A stretch of 64,000 nt of DNA, taken from NCBI RefSeq assembly GCF_000016545.1, contig NC_009437.1, positions 2,754,501-2,818,500 on the forward strand, read 5' to 3'. Position 1 is the first letter of the stretch, and every line of letters begins with the position of its first letter. The position numbers were made by a program, and so were the translations under genes. The DNA is from Caldicellulosiruptor saccharolyticus DSM 8903 (GTDB lineage: Bacteria > Bacillota > Thermoanaerobacteria > Caldicellulosiruptorales > Caldicellulosiruptoraceae). Of the stretch, positions 52,801 through 59,775 are shown one piece after another. Under the pieces are notes generated by a model. The model searched no databases. It was not told the DNA's origin and saw only the letters and a program-made list of their open reading frames with translations.

Positions 52801-53348
52801 GCAGGAACTTGGAAAAGTGGCACTACTTTGTCTGGTGTTATAACTTCTGGTGCATAGTCAGGCGGAAAGTTTGGATCAGAAAAAGGTGCACCCGATTTTG
52901 AATATCCCAGATACCTAAACCATCCACGAGTACCTGATGTCGCTAAATTGTATGACCCGTTGCTTTGCTGGGTTGCATAGAAATACCCATTCGATGCTGG
53001 TTTGAAGCCTGCGGGTGATACAAGGTGGTTTTGAGGTACATCATCAGGTGTGCCATATACAACTTGCCCACGCTCTGCATAGATCTCACAGTTGAAATAT
53101 AGGGTTTTGCCATTGACGTTGATAGTGGTAATGGGTTTTCGGGTTTGTACATCTACCACTCCTGCTTGTCCTGCCCACCATGAAGAATCGTGCCCACCAT
53201 AGCTTGTATATCCGCCATTGTAGACACTTGGGTCGTCAGCGGCTTTGGCATTATGCCAGATTCCTACTGGTGGAACAATGCTTAAAACAAGTGACAGAAT
53301 ACATAAAAAAGAAAGAGCTTTTAACAAGCTCCTGTGTTTAAATAACAT
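46824..53348 (-). CDS. Giant secreted PKD/Ig-like surface protein (2174 aa)
   Basis: Signal peptide (residues about 10-36, FLCILSLVLSIVPPVGIWHNAKA). Many beta-sandwich modules follow: an Ig-like block at about 860-950 (PPTATLQAIPSVIPQGDDAF), PKD-like blocks near 1030-1120 and 1600-1800 (NPPVADFTIDSE, DKSYDPDGDAITAWHWW), and an alpha/beta insert near 1215-1480 with a very Tyr-rich stretch (YYEYWVDNTG, YYDCYYVGAVYGYAQNYVGYY). No sortase signal or membrane tail is visible at the C-terminus, and no SLH domain. Probably an adhesin or pilus-associated surface protein. Next to the SLH-like protein gene and upstream of the tad genes. Confidence 0.75.
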   Translation of the reverse strand: MLFKHRSLLKALSFLCILSLVLSIVPPVGIWHNAKAADDPSVYNGGYTSYGGHDSSWWAGQAGVVDVQTRKPITTINVNGKTLYFNCEIYAERGQVVYGTPDDVPQNHLVSPAGFKPASNGYFYATQQSNGSYNLATSGTRGWFRYLGYSKSGAPFSDPNFPPDYAPEVITPDKVVPLFQVPASAKDDLGLSGYNPSNVSASDWQTLWDNLFNLKEYDSGTYQTLKQLLVDSGKVTSASGLSTYVAYLGTDNNHNASARIVWKDSTGRLRYRTYTGFIAQGGNPNVTADKVDGIIVSGLSFANGSGTTSLNGAVLQYDPKNTAKPSIDLYIDGVLEDKLGTMSATNPYYDQNTLTRNDVLQYQTRITSITINGSSVSSSIINRWTNAIVIDKKSDTVTFRTQAEGRHFDIPTNMLQTGDNTVVVTGQTHVIFDIGDGRTREYPLQPNSATLTFTIRVINLPAPSLQLSVTPSQSTVTISNGQYVPSTIQHKVQPTKVSNITVPAGWKLVRLDFVIDKDVNRVQSATTPDYSESYDTTATTITSFTQSKTFDYNTTYIQPGKTGTPAYYGKVRYVVKDPSGNLHNSDWSGTASTSATIKVTPKDGTPVLAAASSDKIHLDSAGNPKTYTVKINVSAQIDEVGSKTIQKWDFVAIHKQNQNEKATQTVTTTSRSASTTLQVNIATSSSRTSEDFDVSGTLYFTDGSQKKTNTVVVSVPVETDGSDIDLTLTADKTLLSGKPGDVKSVTITANSTITTTGQVTDHRVWVRADYEQLPSPTASGTQQTLTATRTFTYVLKKDMNGKDLIFIARSRATVGTNSLDSGQKTVKVRVVVTDDTDQVPNDQPVPEDQPILPVEEPQNNPPTATLQAIPSVIPQGDDAFLIATASDTDKDDSATITAITANGGNIEGFAQNKNQATATFWSDETGTYAATAVATDTKGATGTAQTSITVIPAIPRPVCYISGTLKENRKVVLDASGSYAGSRRAYIIWSAAQWKITPVDSSIPANSINVVESLTGSQKLNCLFKVAGRYRVDLTLTNNYGNSATGTWYLDIKPDEKPVVSFTTPTKILRDPADNSQASIQITSNSYSPDNDIIAKHVWFYAWDSNNDGNFDNETWYVRKADGTWQAVGDYNKVLGFDLENFDSGNNTTITFKVTNVGNYKIELWVREEFGQETIDQFVTPYDRRRNISTNIDDDKKTIEVLNVAPFATLSSSKVEKKKIFINVVTDYSDVNPLKSSLNQLKSDLYPYGVEVNYIIDNSKEIVGSYTKTETTYIPVSQQVSTTLTNSTPNFPDSTVCNGVTCYKSGSPYQVQIDYKNEYLGPGYQYYEYWVDNTGVRHPVTYYQNYPPGTNYWVSTGSVSYKSGINYVEIAYYDCYYVGAVYGYAQNYVGYYTVLVPQTTTVTVNIEGLSANTIKELTENVTDKYLIFVSNGTGNNFSNGFGNYYSFSALSKDHLKYVILNNYAVYATVPSSAWDYKLPESNKQQYTIRQFVNYAPAGGGLYDAGQFNTILGVIKAKYTNPQLTPDPVYVLADEEKVIYYPYWEDYENDVIINQRWRYEHDETVFDNSLGKAEFDGIWLNAPIEVFNKVGKYTVTFQVQDNPPPGSSDFDEYKLWSKLERQMVLYVHRRPIADFTAVYNKSTGKVTITDKSYDPDHQYNRADKGIIAWKWQYKTLDDTTWTDTTLANLQNMTLQSGKIYLIKLTVQDCDGPNGIGVWSKPKIAMIDLSVSNNPPVADFTIDSEILKGNQPGNLTDKSYDPDGDAITAWHWWIYNSDGSTNKDFGETTNNNISNIKSYIATMSEGSYKLSLQVKDSVGNYSAVTTKQFKIYSPSKDTTPELTNNPPTGTFTMTIADHRTKLKPATTYSDPNNDPKNTEQWYIKFNGQTQYFDKLPNTLEEAGYTYDGTYEIGYKVQDNPTGRSSSLKPLWSNWYVQTYYISTDITIQAWTSKLKEHKPTCNEEVTTNQILRGETVIVHAKTTGYVYKVEAFFDRVDTTVDKPQKGTKVTKYFDGWWDCDTTQWKMIYKDKNSMIVPMKVIKSGSNNTKEWVSLDITNPKERRGKIPYKDDPTKTLNPYATALQLQFPISHYNGYTGYNRNLFTGAYKWTDYPSTTFNYTQMISLYGRVSYLRVGDTVWVKVRAYKKNADGTDTVKEVELPVYIKGSLAFGTEILN

Positions 53349-53367
53349 TCAATCTCTCACCTCTTTG

Positions 53368-55242
53368 TTACTGTTTATATTTAGGATTTGGCTTTGCAAC
53401 TGGAACAGGATAAACTCTTTTCTCATTGAGCGGGTCATATGGTGTCGGTGCTGTATAAATGCAGTAATTTATTGTCTTCTTGTAGTATGGCTCTAAAGTG
53501 AAACTTACATAGATGTTGCCATACTTCTTTATAATCCTGTTCAGTTCGTTAACAGTCTTGAGTTTTGAAACATTATAAATGCTCAGGTCTTTTATAAACT
53601 CATCACGATATGCAAGAGGAATGAAGTTTGATAAAACCTTCCCATCACCTTGAACTTTTAGTTTTTCAGCATCAAGTTCATCATAAAGCCTAAAACCAAG
53701 ACTAAAGTTATTATCCCTACATCCTCCGAAACCTGCAACATCATAACCATCTGAAACAATCGATGCTAACCCCATACCATAATGTCCTGAAGGTATTATT
53801 CTGTAAATTGTTTTTGCAAAAGACATTGCCATAGGTTCTTCTATTCTAAATGTCGCTACTGGTGATGCAGGTGTCAATCCATCTGTACAAACCTCTGGCC
53901 CTTTATCAAAAGCCCATGAATAATACTCATCTCCTTTCTGTTTCCACACCCTTTCATATCCTAACCCAATTTCATTTTTAACTTCCCAGTAGTCTGTCTG
54001 CTTAACAGTCACCTCATCCAGCACATCTCTTTGCTTTTTATCGAACACTTTTGAAATCATCTGGACAGCATCTGAGCGTGTGAGCATCTTTGCAGGGTTG
54101 AAATAATAGACGCCTACATACAGCGCTGACTGGTCAGGTGTGATAATCCCAAGGTCTGCTAAATGTAACATTGAATCTCTGTAGAGTTGTGGTATTGATG
54201 AGTAGTCCTTGCAGTAGTATGCAAACCTTGTATGGTCTGTCGGGTATTTTCGTGGATAGTTCATCAAAAAGTCTTCAAAGTACATGTTGAAGTATGGATG
54301 CTCTTTGATGTTGTATTTTACCCTGTTACCTTTAAACTCTTCCATGCCACGTGTATGATAAAGATAAGTTACTTCTGCCATGTCACGTCTTGTAAGAGGT
54401 AAACCAAGATGCTCATATGCGTTGCTACCCATAAGTAATATTTCAACTGCCTTTTCAGGTGTATCTACATCCCATCTACTTGTGACATACTTCTTTGTAA
54501 TCAAATCAAAAGAAGTTTCAGGCACATTGTAGATAGGGTACTTTAACTTTTGTGCCTCAATCATAGGGTCTATTGTGAACAGCCAGCCCTTCTGGTATGG
54601 TCTTGGTGCATATACCACTTTGTCAGATTTCTTCTTGAATTCATCCAAAAGCCCTAAAAATATTGAGTTGCTATTAACGTAATTCTCACGTGTTATACTT
54701 ATTCCCTTGTATCTATCCCAAACATATTTTATCTCTGTTCTACTATCTGAATATTTGTACTCCATCACCAGTAGTTGATAGCCCTGAATAAACTCATCAA
54801 GGTCATAACCAACTACTGGTTGTCTAACAACATAACCATCTCCCCTAACTGGTCCACCAAAAAAGCAGATACCTCTCATGAACGCCTCAGTTGGTGGCAC
54901 TCTCCTGACTGATACTGGTATATTCTTATCCTTGAGTTCTGGCACAGCATTGATTAACTGCCAAACTATATAGCTTGCCTGAGCTCTTGTTAAGGGTTTG
55001 TCTTTTTTGACCTCAGCAGGTATCAACCCCATAGAAACAGCTTTTCCCCAGTAGTCAGCAATGCCATTGGGTTTTACTTTAGCACCCAGTAGCAGTGATG
55101 TTACAAATTCGCCTGCTGTGATGTAATCTATTTTAGCTGTTGCTGTTTTGATTGCCTGTGTGATTGTTCCTGCCTGTGCTGCCGGGAAGGAAAGGGTTAA
55201 AAGCAGGCTCAGGATGAGTATGAAGCTCAAAAGTTTTTTCAT
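53368..55242 (-). CDS. Secreted SLH-like domain protein (624 aa)
   Basis: Signal peptide (MKKLLSFILILSLLLTLSFP...AAQAG), then S-layer homology-type motifs: ITAGEFVTSLLLG, YWGKAVSMGLIPAEV and LTRAQASYIVWQLIN near the N-terminus, and HLADLGIITPD and MLTRSDAVQMISKVF near residues 365-410. The remainder is not recognised. SLH domains bind wall polymers. It lies 20 bases upstream of the giant protein gene and may anchor it to the wall (inference). Confidence 0.75.
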   Translation of the reverse strand: MKKLLSFILILSLLLTLSFPAAQAGTITQAIKTATAKIDYITAGEFVTSLLLGAKVKPNGIADYWGKAVSMGLIPAEVKKDKPLTRAQASYIVWQLINAVPELKDKNIPVSVRRVPPTEAFMRGICFFGGPVRGDGYVVRQPVVGYDLDEFIQGYQLLVMEYKYSDSRTEIKYVWDRYKGISITRENYVNSNSIFLGLLDEFKKKSDKVVYAPRPYQKGWLFTIDPMIEAQKLKYPIYNVPETSFDLITKKYVTSRWDVDTPEKAVEILLMGSNAYEHLGLPLTRRDMAEVTYLYHTRGMEEFKGNRVKYNIKEHPYFNMYFEDFLMNYPRKYPTDHTRFAYYCKDYSSIPQLYRDSMLHLADLGIITPDQSALYVGVYYFNPAKMLTRSDAVQMISKVFDKKQRDVLDEVTVKQTDYWEVKNEIGLGYERVWKQKGDEYYSWAFDKGPEVCTDGLTPASPVATFRIEEPMAMSFAKTIYRIIPSGHYGMGLASIVSDGYDVAGFGGCRDNNFSLGFRLYDELDAEKLKVQGDGKVLSNFIPLAYRDEFIKDLSIYNVSKLKTVNELNRIIKKYGNIYVSFTLEPYYKKTINYCIYTAPTPYDPLNEKRVYPVPVAKPNPKYKQ

Positions 55243-55329
55243 GCTCTATCAACTCCTTTACCAAAGTTTTTCTCTCACTATAGTTATACCATGATTTTTG
55301 AAAAAACAGCTTTGAACTTTTTATAATTC

Positions 55330-55878
55330 TCACATGTTTTCCCATTTCTTTATAAGCTCAGAAAAATCATAGGTAGAGAGTTTTCTGTTTTTCTGCTTCA
55401 TAGCAATTAGAATCTGCTGTCCTTCTTGGAAGGTTATAATTTTCTGAACAAAAGCAAGATACAGGATTGTTTCTGTGGTTATCAGTGGTGGGTGGTTGGG
55501 CTGGATATGTGGCAGTACATCTTTTAGATTATTGCTTGCAAGGGTGCCGTTGTGTTGCTTTGATAGAACAATTGCTTCTGCCTCACCTTGCCCTATGTAG
55601 TTTCTTTTAGTTTTGTCAGTGAGTCTAACAAACTCAGGAAAAAACTCATCAGATGGAGTTAATTCGACAACTTTGAAATTGCCTGTTTCTATTTGATTTT
55701 TGATATTCTCATAAACATACTTGCTTTTTGCAAATTTGAGTCGTTCTATTTCCTGCATCACACTGGCAGGAATACAAATATTGTTCTTGAAAAGTTTTAT
55801 CAGAATGTCCAGACGATTGACCCATGAAAATGAACAAATACAATCATTGTCAAAAAATATCGGCATCTTCAATTTCAT
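55330..55878 (-). CDS. PIN-domain protein of the XRE/ImmA operon
   Basis: 182 residues. FFDNDCICSFSWVNRLDIL, ICIPASVMQEIERL, YIGQGEAEAIVLSKQHNGTLASNN carry the acidic residues of the PIN fold (D, E, E/D, with N in place of the last Asp). Probable RNase or DNase toxin. Its start overlaps the end of the ImmA/IrrE-type gene by 29 bases, so translation is coupled. Third gene of the operon. Confidence 0.75.
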   Translation of the reverse strand: MKLKMPIFFDNDCICSFSWVNRLDILIKLFKNNICIPASVMQEIERLKFAKSKYVYENIKNQIETGNFKVVELTPSDEFFPEFVRLTDKTKRNYIGQGEAEAIVLSKQHNGTLASNNLKDVLPHIQPNHPPLITTETILYLAFVQKIITFQEGQQILIAMKQKNRKLSTYDFSELIKKWENM

Positions 55879-56623
55879 TTTCTACACCTTCTATCTCTTC
55901 TGGTGCGTTGAATACTACATCAGCATAACCGCCTTCGATTAACAGTTCTTCATATTTACCTCGTGATATTCTGCCTGATTCATACAACCTTGTTGCCAGT
56001 TCAAGATACTTTGAATAAACTTTTATTCCTTCATCAGATGTGGGTTTGTATAACTTCGCAGAGTACCCAAGTTCACATGCTCTTTTGACAACATTTTTTT
56101 TAAACTCTTCATACTGGTTTTTATTGATGTATCCAAGTTCTTTCAGTCTTATCAACATCAATTGGTGACTTACTTCAAAATATTGTTCCAAAAAAATTAC
56201 ATCATCAAGTTCAATTTTTCTGTTATTGACTCTTCGTGAGAGTATAAACTCTACCGCCTGTTTTGGCAACAGAAAGTTTACTGCAAATTGATTAGCTTTG
56301 TACTCTTCTTCGTATTCATCTTCAAACTTCTTAATGGGACAAATTCGATGAGAAAGATTTCTGTCAAATTTGAAGTGGTAATATTCATGTGCAGCAGTAA
56401 AATGCTGGTGTCCTAACGTCTTTTTTGAGTTAATAACAATCAAACTTTCATCTTTGCGACTCAGATACATTCCGGAAATTTTATCACTCATTTCAACTAT
56501 CATTAGCGATATACCCTCTACCTTGGTCAAAAGTTCAAATATATTCACCTTTTCAAATAATCCTATACCCAGACTATTTCGTGTTTGAAGGGCTAACAGT
56601 TCCATTTCTTGTTTTATGTTCAA
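55850..56623 (-). CDS. ImmA/IrrE family metallopeptidase
   Basis: 257 residues. The zinc site is TAAHEYYHFKFD (HExxH) near residue 80, followed by EDEYEEEYKANQFAVNFLLP (the downstream Glu of the family). ImmA/IrrE peptidases cleave XRE-type repressors. Here the XRE gene lies directly upstream with a 4-base overlap, and a PIN gene downstream, so the peptidase probably controls release of the toxin (inference). Confidence 0.85.
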   Translation of the reverse strand: MNIKQEMELLALQTRNSLGIGLFEKVNIFELLTKVEGISLMIVEMSDKISGMYLSRKDESLIVINSKKTLGHQHFTAAHEYYHFKFDRNLSHRICPIKKFEDEYEEEYKANQFAVNFLLPKQAVEFILSRRVNNRKIELDDVIFLEQYFEVSHQLMLIRLKELGYINKNQYEEFKKNVVKRACELGYSAKLYKPTSDEGIKVYSKYLELATRLYESGRISRGKYEELLIEGGYADVVFNAPEEIEGVENEIEDADIF

Positions 56624-56988
56624 TTCTTAATCACTTCCTTCTCTTGGGCAAGCATCTGTTTCATTTCTTCAAGATTGATTAAAAACTCATTGGCCATCGC
56701 TATTACTTCTAAATCTTCTTTTTTTAACTCATCAGCACGAAATGAAAAACTTATTGTTGGTTCATTAATTTCATCATCGGAGAGAAAATAGCTCATTGTG
56801 TAACCATACAGATTAGAAAGATTTCGCAAAGTGGCAATACTTATTTCTCTTATTCCATTTTCATAGTATGAAATTAGAGTTTTGTTAACACCCAGATAAT
56901 CTGCTACCTGTTCCTGAGTAAGCCCAGCTTTTTTTCTTGCCTCCTGCAGTTTTTGCCCTATTTTTTTGTAAAGTTCTGTATTTTTCAT
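56620..56988 (-). CDS. XRE-family helix-turn-helix regulator
   Basis: 122 residues. The Cro/CI HTH lies at residues about 7-62 (LQEARKKAGLTQEQVADYLGVNKTLISYYENG). The C-terminal part (FSFRADELKKEDLEVIAMANEF) probably meets the peptidase. Likely autorepressor of the three-gene operon; TTAACA/TGTTAA repeats around 57000-57050 (TTAACAAATGTGTTAA, TTGTTAAC) may be its operators. Confidence 0.85.
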   Translation of the reverse strand: MKNTELYKKIGQKLQEARKKAGLTQEQVADYLGVNKTLISYYENGIREISIATLRNLSNLYGYTMSYFLSDDEINEPTISFSFRADELKKEDLEVIAMANEFLINLEEMKQMLAQEKEVIKN

Positions 56989-56999
56989 TTAAACCACCT

Positions 57000-57050
57000 C
57001 ATTAACAAATGTGTTAACTCTAATATTAAATATATCACATTGTTAACAAA
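57000..57050. promoter_or_regulatory. Operator-like palindromes before the XRE operon
   Basis: TTAACAAATGTGTTAA (57002-57017) is a near-perfect inverted repeat, and ATTGTTAACAAA lies near 57040-57051. Spaced palindromes directly upstream of an XRE gene are typical repressor sites. Confidence 0.55.
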
Positions 57051-57075
57051 ACTGCAATGCCTTTTAAAAACAGAA

Positions 57076-57246
57076 AGCCACGGCAAGGTTTTGACTGCAA
57101 CCTTTTCCGTGGCTAACTTCCCTTTTGATTTACTCGTTTGCATTTTACCAATTCAAAAATTTTGACACTCCATATAAACACCTAAAAACTACATTTGTGG
57201 CAATTGAATCTAAATAATATTATACCATTTTAGCTTGAAATTGCAA
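57076..57246 (-). ncRNA. Small-RNA or leader unit A: promoter, conserved leader, terminator
   Basis: TTGCAA (57241-57246), 16 bases, TATAAT (57219-57224). The transcript starts near 57212 and soon carries TTGCCACAAATG, then TTTTTAGGTGTTTATA and GTGTCAAAATTTT, shared with units at 57251-57341 and 60461-60551. It ends at AGCCACGG...CCGTGGCT (57076-57114) and TTTCTGTTTTT. About 140 nt, no open reading frame of note. Confidence 0.55.
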
Positions 57247-57250
57247 CAAC

Positions 57251-57341
57251 AAAAATTTTGACATTCTTTATAAACACCTAAAAGTTGCATTTGTGGCAAA
57301 TACTATGAGTATATTGTAACATGTTTGCAGCTGTTTTGCAA
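57251..57341 (-). repeat. Promoter-leader repeat B
   Basis: TTGCAA (57336-57341), 17 bases, TACAAT (57313-57318), then TTTGCCACAAATGCAAC, TTTTAGGTGTTTATAAAG and AATGTCAAAATTTT. It runs straight into unit A without a terminator of its own. Confidence 0.55.
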
Positions 57342-57496
57342 GAGTTTAAAACAGCAAAGCAGCAAGGATTCGAATAATGAGTACTACAAGCATGAGAAGG
57401 AAAATAACAACTTCCGGAAGAAGCATTTTAAACTCTACAGGGATACAAAACCTTGCTGTTTTCTTTTGCATCTAAAAACACCCCTGAAAAACAAAA

Positions 57497-57605
57497 ACCA
57501 CAGCCTTTTGCTGTGGTAGTTTTTATTTTTACATTTCTGTAGACGCATTTTGAATACAGCTTCTCTCACTGTTTTTATTATACACTCAAGTTTTAAATTT
57601 TGCAA
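57497..57605 (-). ncRNA. Small-RNA unit C: promoter, PIN-type leader, terminator
   Basis: TTGCAA (57600-57605), 17 bases, TATAAT (57577-57582), a leader with GTCTACAGAAATGTAAAAAT, and ACCACAGC/GCTGTGGT (57497-57517) followed by TTTTGTTTTT. About 80 nt. The first 60 bases match the leader of the PIN copy 2 gene, but here a terminator replaces the gene. Confidence 0.6.
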
Positions 57606-57629
57606 CACAATTTAATCCCTGGAAAAAAA

Positions 57630-57657
57630 CAAAGCCACTAAGGCTTTCTCAAGCCTT
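57630..57657 (-). terminator. Terminator of the PIN copy 2 unit
   Basis: AAGGCTT-GAGA-AAGCCTT, then AGTGGCTTTGTTTTTTT on the minus strand, about 25 bases after the small gene's stop. Confidence 0.6.
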
Positions 57658-57682
57658 TACCTCTTCAGGTGATGGTAGTTGA

Positions 57683-57853
57683 CTATTGCAATATTTCCTT
57701 TTCACTTTCTTTTCTGGATTCTTCTAATTCTTTTTTGACTTTTTCTGCTCTTTTGTGTACATACTCTAAAAATTCCTGCAAAGTCATATCTTTTGTTTCT
57801 TCGTAGAATTTTTCCTGAAATCGATGAATTTCTTGCATTACAGCACTCTCCAT
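57683..57853 (-). CDS. Small charged helical protein, partner of PIN copy 2 (56 aa)
   Basis: ATG 57853, 5 bases after the PIN stop; the ribosome site GAGGAG lies in the end of the PIN gene. MESAVMQEIHRFQEKFYEE, TKDMTLQEFLEYVHKR, then a Lys/Glu-rich helix to the TAG at 57683. It aligns with the protein at 3361-3531 (IREQIYEETKNMSDEEFIEF). Antitoxin candidate by its conserved pairing. Confidence 0.65.
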   Translation of the reverse strand: MESAVMQEIHRFQEKFYEETKDMTLQEFLEYVHKRAEKVKKELEESRKESEKEILQ

Positions 57854-57858
57854 AATTA

Positions 57859-58335
57859 TCACTCCTCGTCTACAAGCATATTTGGGGATACAATTTGAAT
57901 TTCTTTATAACCTGTCAGTTTGTTTATTCCGTTTACTCCCAGTATAGTTTTTGCACGTACAATATGTTTGAAGTTCCATGATACAAGGAAATCACAGTTT
58001 GAAACAGTAGCTGCTGCTATGTGCAATGCATCTGACTTGAATTTTTGTGGTATAATAGCTGAGTTGATATATTTTTCTGCCAGATTAGAAATTTCTTCTG
58101 TTAGAAATATCAGGTTATAATCAACCTGTCGCAAATAACCAAATAGTTTGGACTTTTTTGCAGGGTTACAACCCTCAAGTTCTATCAGCACAAGTTCTGA
58201 GATAAAAACAATATATTCTTGTTTTTTGCAGCTGTCCCAGAGTTTTTGGGTTATTAAAGTGTTCTGGGGGTTGTCTGGATGGTCCAGATGGCTTATTACT
58301 GATGTGTCAAAATAAAGTGTTAGTTTTTTATCCAT
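57859..58335 (-). CDS. PIN-domain protein, probable toxin RNase, copy 2
   Basis: 158 residues: LTLYFDTSVISHLDHPDNP, SELVLIELEGC, KSDALHIAAATVSNCDFLVSWNFKHIV. It is clearly related to the PIN protein at 2876-3352 along the whole length. AAAGGGGAAAG precedes the ATG. Own promoter at 58449-58477 and a leader of about 105 nt. Followed by the small helical partner. Confidence 0.8.
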   Translation of the reverse strand: MDKKLTLYFDTSVISHLDHPDNPQNTLITQKLWDSCKKQEYIVFISELVLIELEGCNPAKKSKLFGYLRQVDYNLIFLTEEISNLAEKYINSAIIPQKFKSDALHIAAATVSNCDFLVSWNFKHIVRAKTILGVNGINKLTGYKEIQIVSPNMLVDEE

Positions 58336-58395
58336 TTCTTTCCCCTTTCCCTTTGCAAACTATTAATTGTGGACTTCCAACACAAGGGGAGCTTC

Positions 58396-58486
58396 TATTT
58401 TTACATTTTTGTAGACACATTATGAATACAGTTTTCCTATTTGCTTTTATTATACACTCAATTTTTAGCCTTTGCAATACAATTTA
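58396..58486 (-). promoter_or_regulatory. Promoter and leader of the PIN copy 2 gene
   Basis: TTGCAA (58472-58477), 17-base spacer, TATAAT (58449-58454), then the leader piece GTCTACAAAAATGTAAAAAT (TACA-AAAA-TGTA half-sites) shared with unit C at 57497-57605. Confidence 0.75.
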
Positions 58487-58489
58487 GAG

Positions 58490-59230
58490 CCAAGACTCTC
58501 AAGGGTTTTGACTACTGGCATAAGCCTTGTTTGGGCTTTTGAACCAGCTGTTTTTTAGCTGACATGACTTTTTTCTGTCGCATCTTCATGTAATCGTTTA
58601 CAATTACCTTTTCCACCCTGTTGCCTGTTCTGATGCTCAAAGCCTGGCTCGAAAGCCCTTTTCAGGTTTGCCAGCTGCCCGCAAACCCAGACCTATCAAC
58701 GGTTTTGCAGCACACCTCATGCCCTGCCCGGGCTTTTGATTCGGCTTTCCTGTTGGCACATTTGCGAAAACTTCTGCAGCTGGATTTGACCATTTCTAAT
58801 AGCGAACACGTGTTGGCTATACTTTCCCCTGGGCGAGAGGCTTAACATCTGGCACGAGTCCTGTTTGAGCTTTTGAACCAGCTATTTGCAGTCAGCACGC
58901 CTTTTTGCTGCTTCATCCTTTTGTAATCGTTTACAACCCTTCTTTCTGCCTTTTTGCCTGTTTTTACAATTGGCAGCGGCGAAAAAGCCCTTCCCGGGAT
59001 CGGAGTAGTTCCACAAATCCAGTATTCTCAAGGCTTTCGAGATACTGTCAAACCCCAAAAGGGCTTTGAAGCCAACCTGAATGTGCTGAAATTGTTGCCT
59101 TTCTCTGTTTCTTTCATGAAAGCGTTTCCATAAGGGTTCTATGTTGCAATTGCCCCAGCAGTTATCTTTTCCCCTGCTCAAAAGCCCTTCTCAGGTTTGG
59201 CTACTGGGACAGAATACAGATGTCATAAGG
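58490..59230 (-). repeat. Non-coding region with two degenerate copies of a three-box repeat
   Basis: No gene I can support, and higher G+C than around it. Recurring boxes, given on the plus strand: GCTTTTGAACCAGCT (near 58528 and 58877), TAATCGTTTACA (58591-58602, 58924-58935), GCTCgAAAGCCCTTyTCAGG (58647, 59176) and AATAGCGAACAcgTGTTGG (58798-58816). The same boxes recur in the same order at 60209-60434. Between boxes the sequence differs. Minus-strand promoters of the TTGCAA type lie upstream of the third copy, so the boxes may be parts of a transcribed structured RNA. Confidence 0.5.
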
Positions 59231-59346
59231 GTTTTGAGATTTGGTCTGTGCCTTCTGCTATTGAAAAAGCCTTGAAAAAATCAGGGCTTTTGTTACTGCT
59301 TTTTTTGTTCCCTTCTTATATTATGAAAATTTTCATGAATATCTTA

Positions 59347-59375
59347 TTGAAATTGTTATTGAAAAATTATATAAT
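59347..59375 (+). promoter_or_regulatory. Promoter of the Phd/RelE-like pair
   Basis: TTGAAA (59347-59352), 17-base spacer, TATAAT (59370-59375). Confidence 0.75.
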
Positions 59376-59411
59376 TGAGATAAAAGACGTATACAAGGTG
59401 GGATGCTTTAA

Positions 59412-59774
59412 ATGTCCAATGCAAATCTGCAAAGAAGTAGACAACTCAGCAGTTTAAAAGAGCTGGTTTCTCAAATGATTTCTGTGAGTGAACTTTCACG
59501 TGGTAGAGCTTCTAAAATTATCGATGAGGTGGCAAAAAAGAAAAAGAATTTTCTGGTCATTAAGAACAATAAACCTCAAGCAATTATAGTGCCAATTGAT
59601 GTCTATGATGAACTTATTCAAGTTCAGGAAGATTATAAATTGCTTAAACTGGCACTTAAGAGAACTGAAAATTTGAAGCAAGAAAACTGTTCAACATTCG
59701 AAGAAGTTGTTAAGGAAGCTGGGTTTTCGATGGAAGAAATTGATAAATTAGCAGAGTCGGTGGAGATAGAATAG
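59412..59774 (+). CDS. Phd/YefM-type antitoxin
   Basis: 120 residues. MISVSELSRGRASKIIDEVAKKKKNFLVIKNNKPQAIIVPIDVYDELI is the Phd/YefM fold in the usual order (helix, then beta strands). A longer C-terminal helical tail (STFEEVVKEAGFSMEEIDKL) should wrap the toxin. Own promoter. The toxin gene follows after 1 base. Confidence 0.85.
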   Translation: MSNANLQRSRQLSSLKELVSQMISVSELSRGRASKIIDEVAKKKKNFLVIKNNKPQAIIVPIDVYDELIQVQEDYKLLKLALKRTENLKQENCSTFEEVVKEAGFSMEEIDKLAESVEIE

Positions 59775-59775
59775 G

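Noticed and set aside
53305-53335. Terminator-like hairpin GAGCTT/AAGCTC plus T run inside the giant gene's signal peptide
   Set aside because: Stem of only 6 bp in coding sequence for a Leu-rich signal; the T run follows from codon use.
46824-53348. Several plus-strand frames opposite the giant gene (e.g. 50233-50472, 51121-51378)
   Set aside because: Shadow frames of a long repetitive gene, without ribosome sites or known motifs.
57155-57341. CRISPR-like repeats
   Set aside because: Only two adjacent copies with imperfect sequence, and each has a promoter; no regular spacers and no cas genes in the window.
58882-59181. 99-residue minus-strand reading frame
   Set aside because: It lies in the repeat region, shows no ribosome site, has skewed composition, and the boxes it contains recur elsewhere in other frames.
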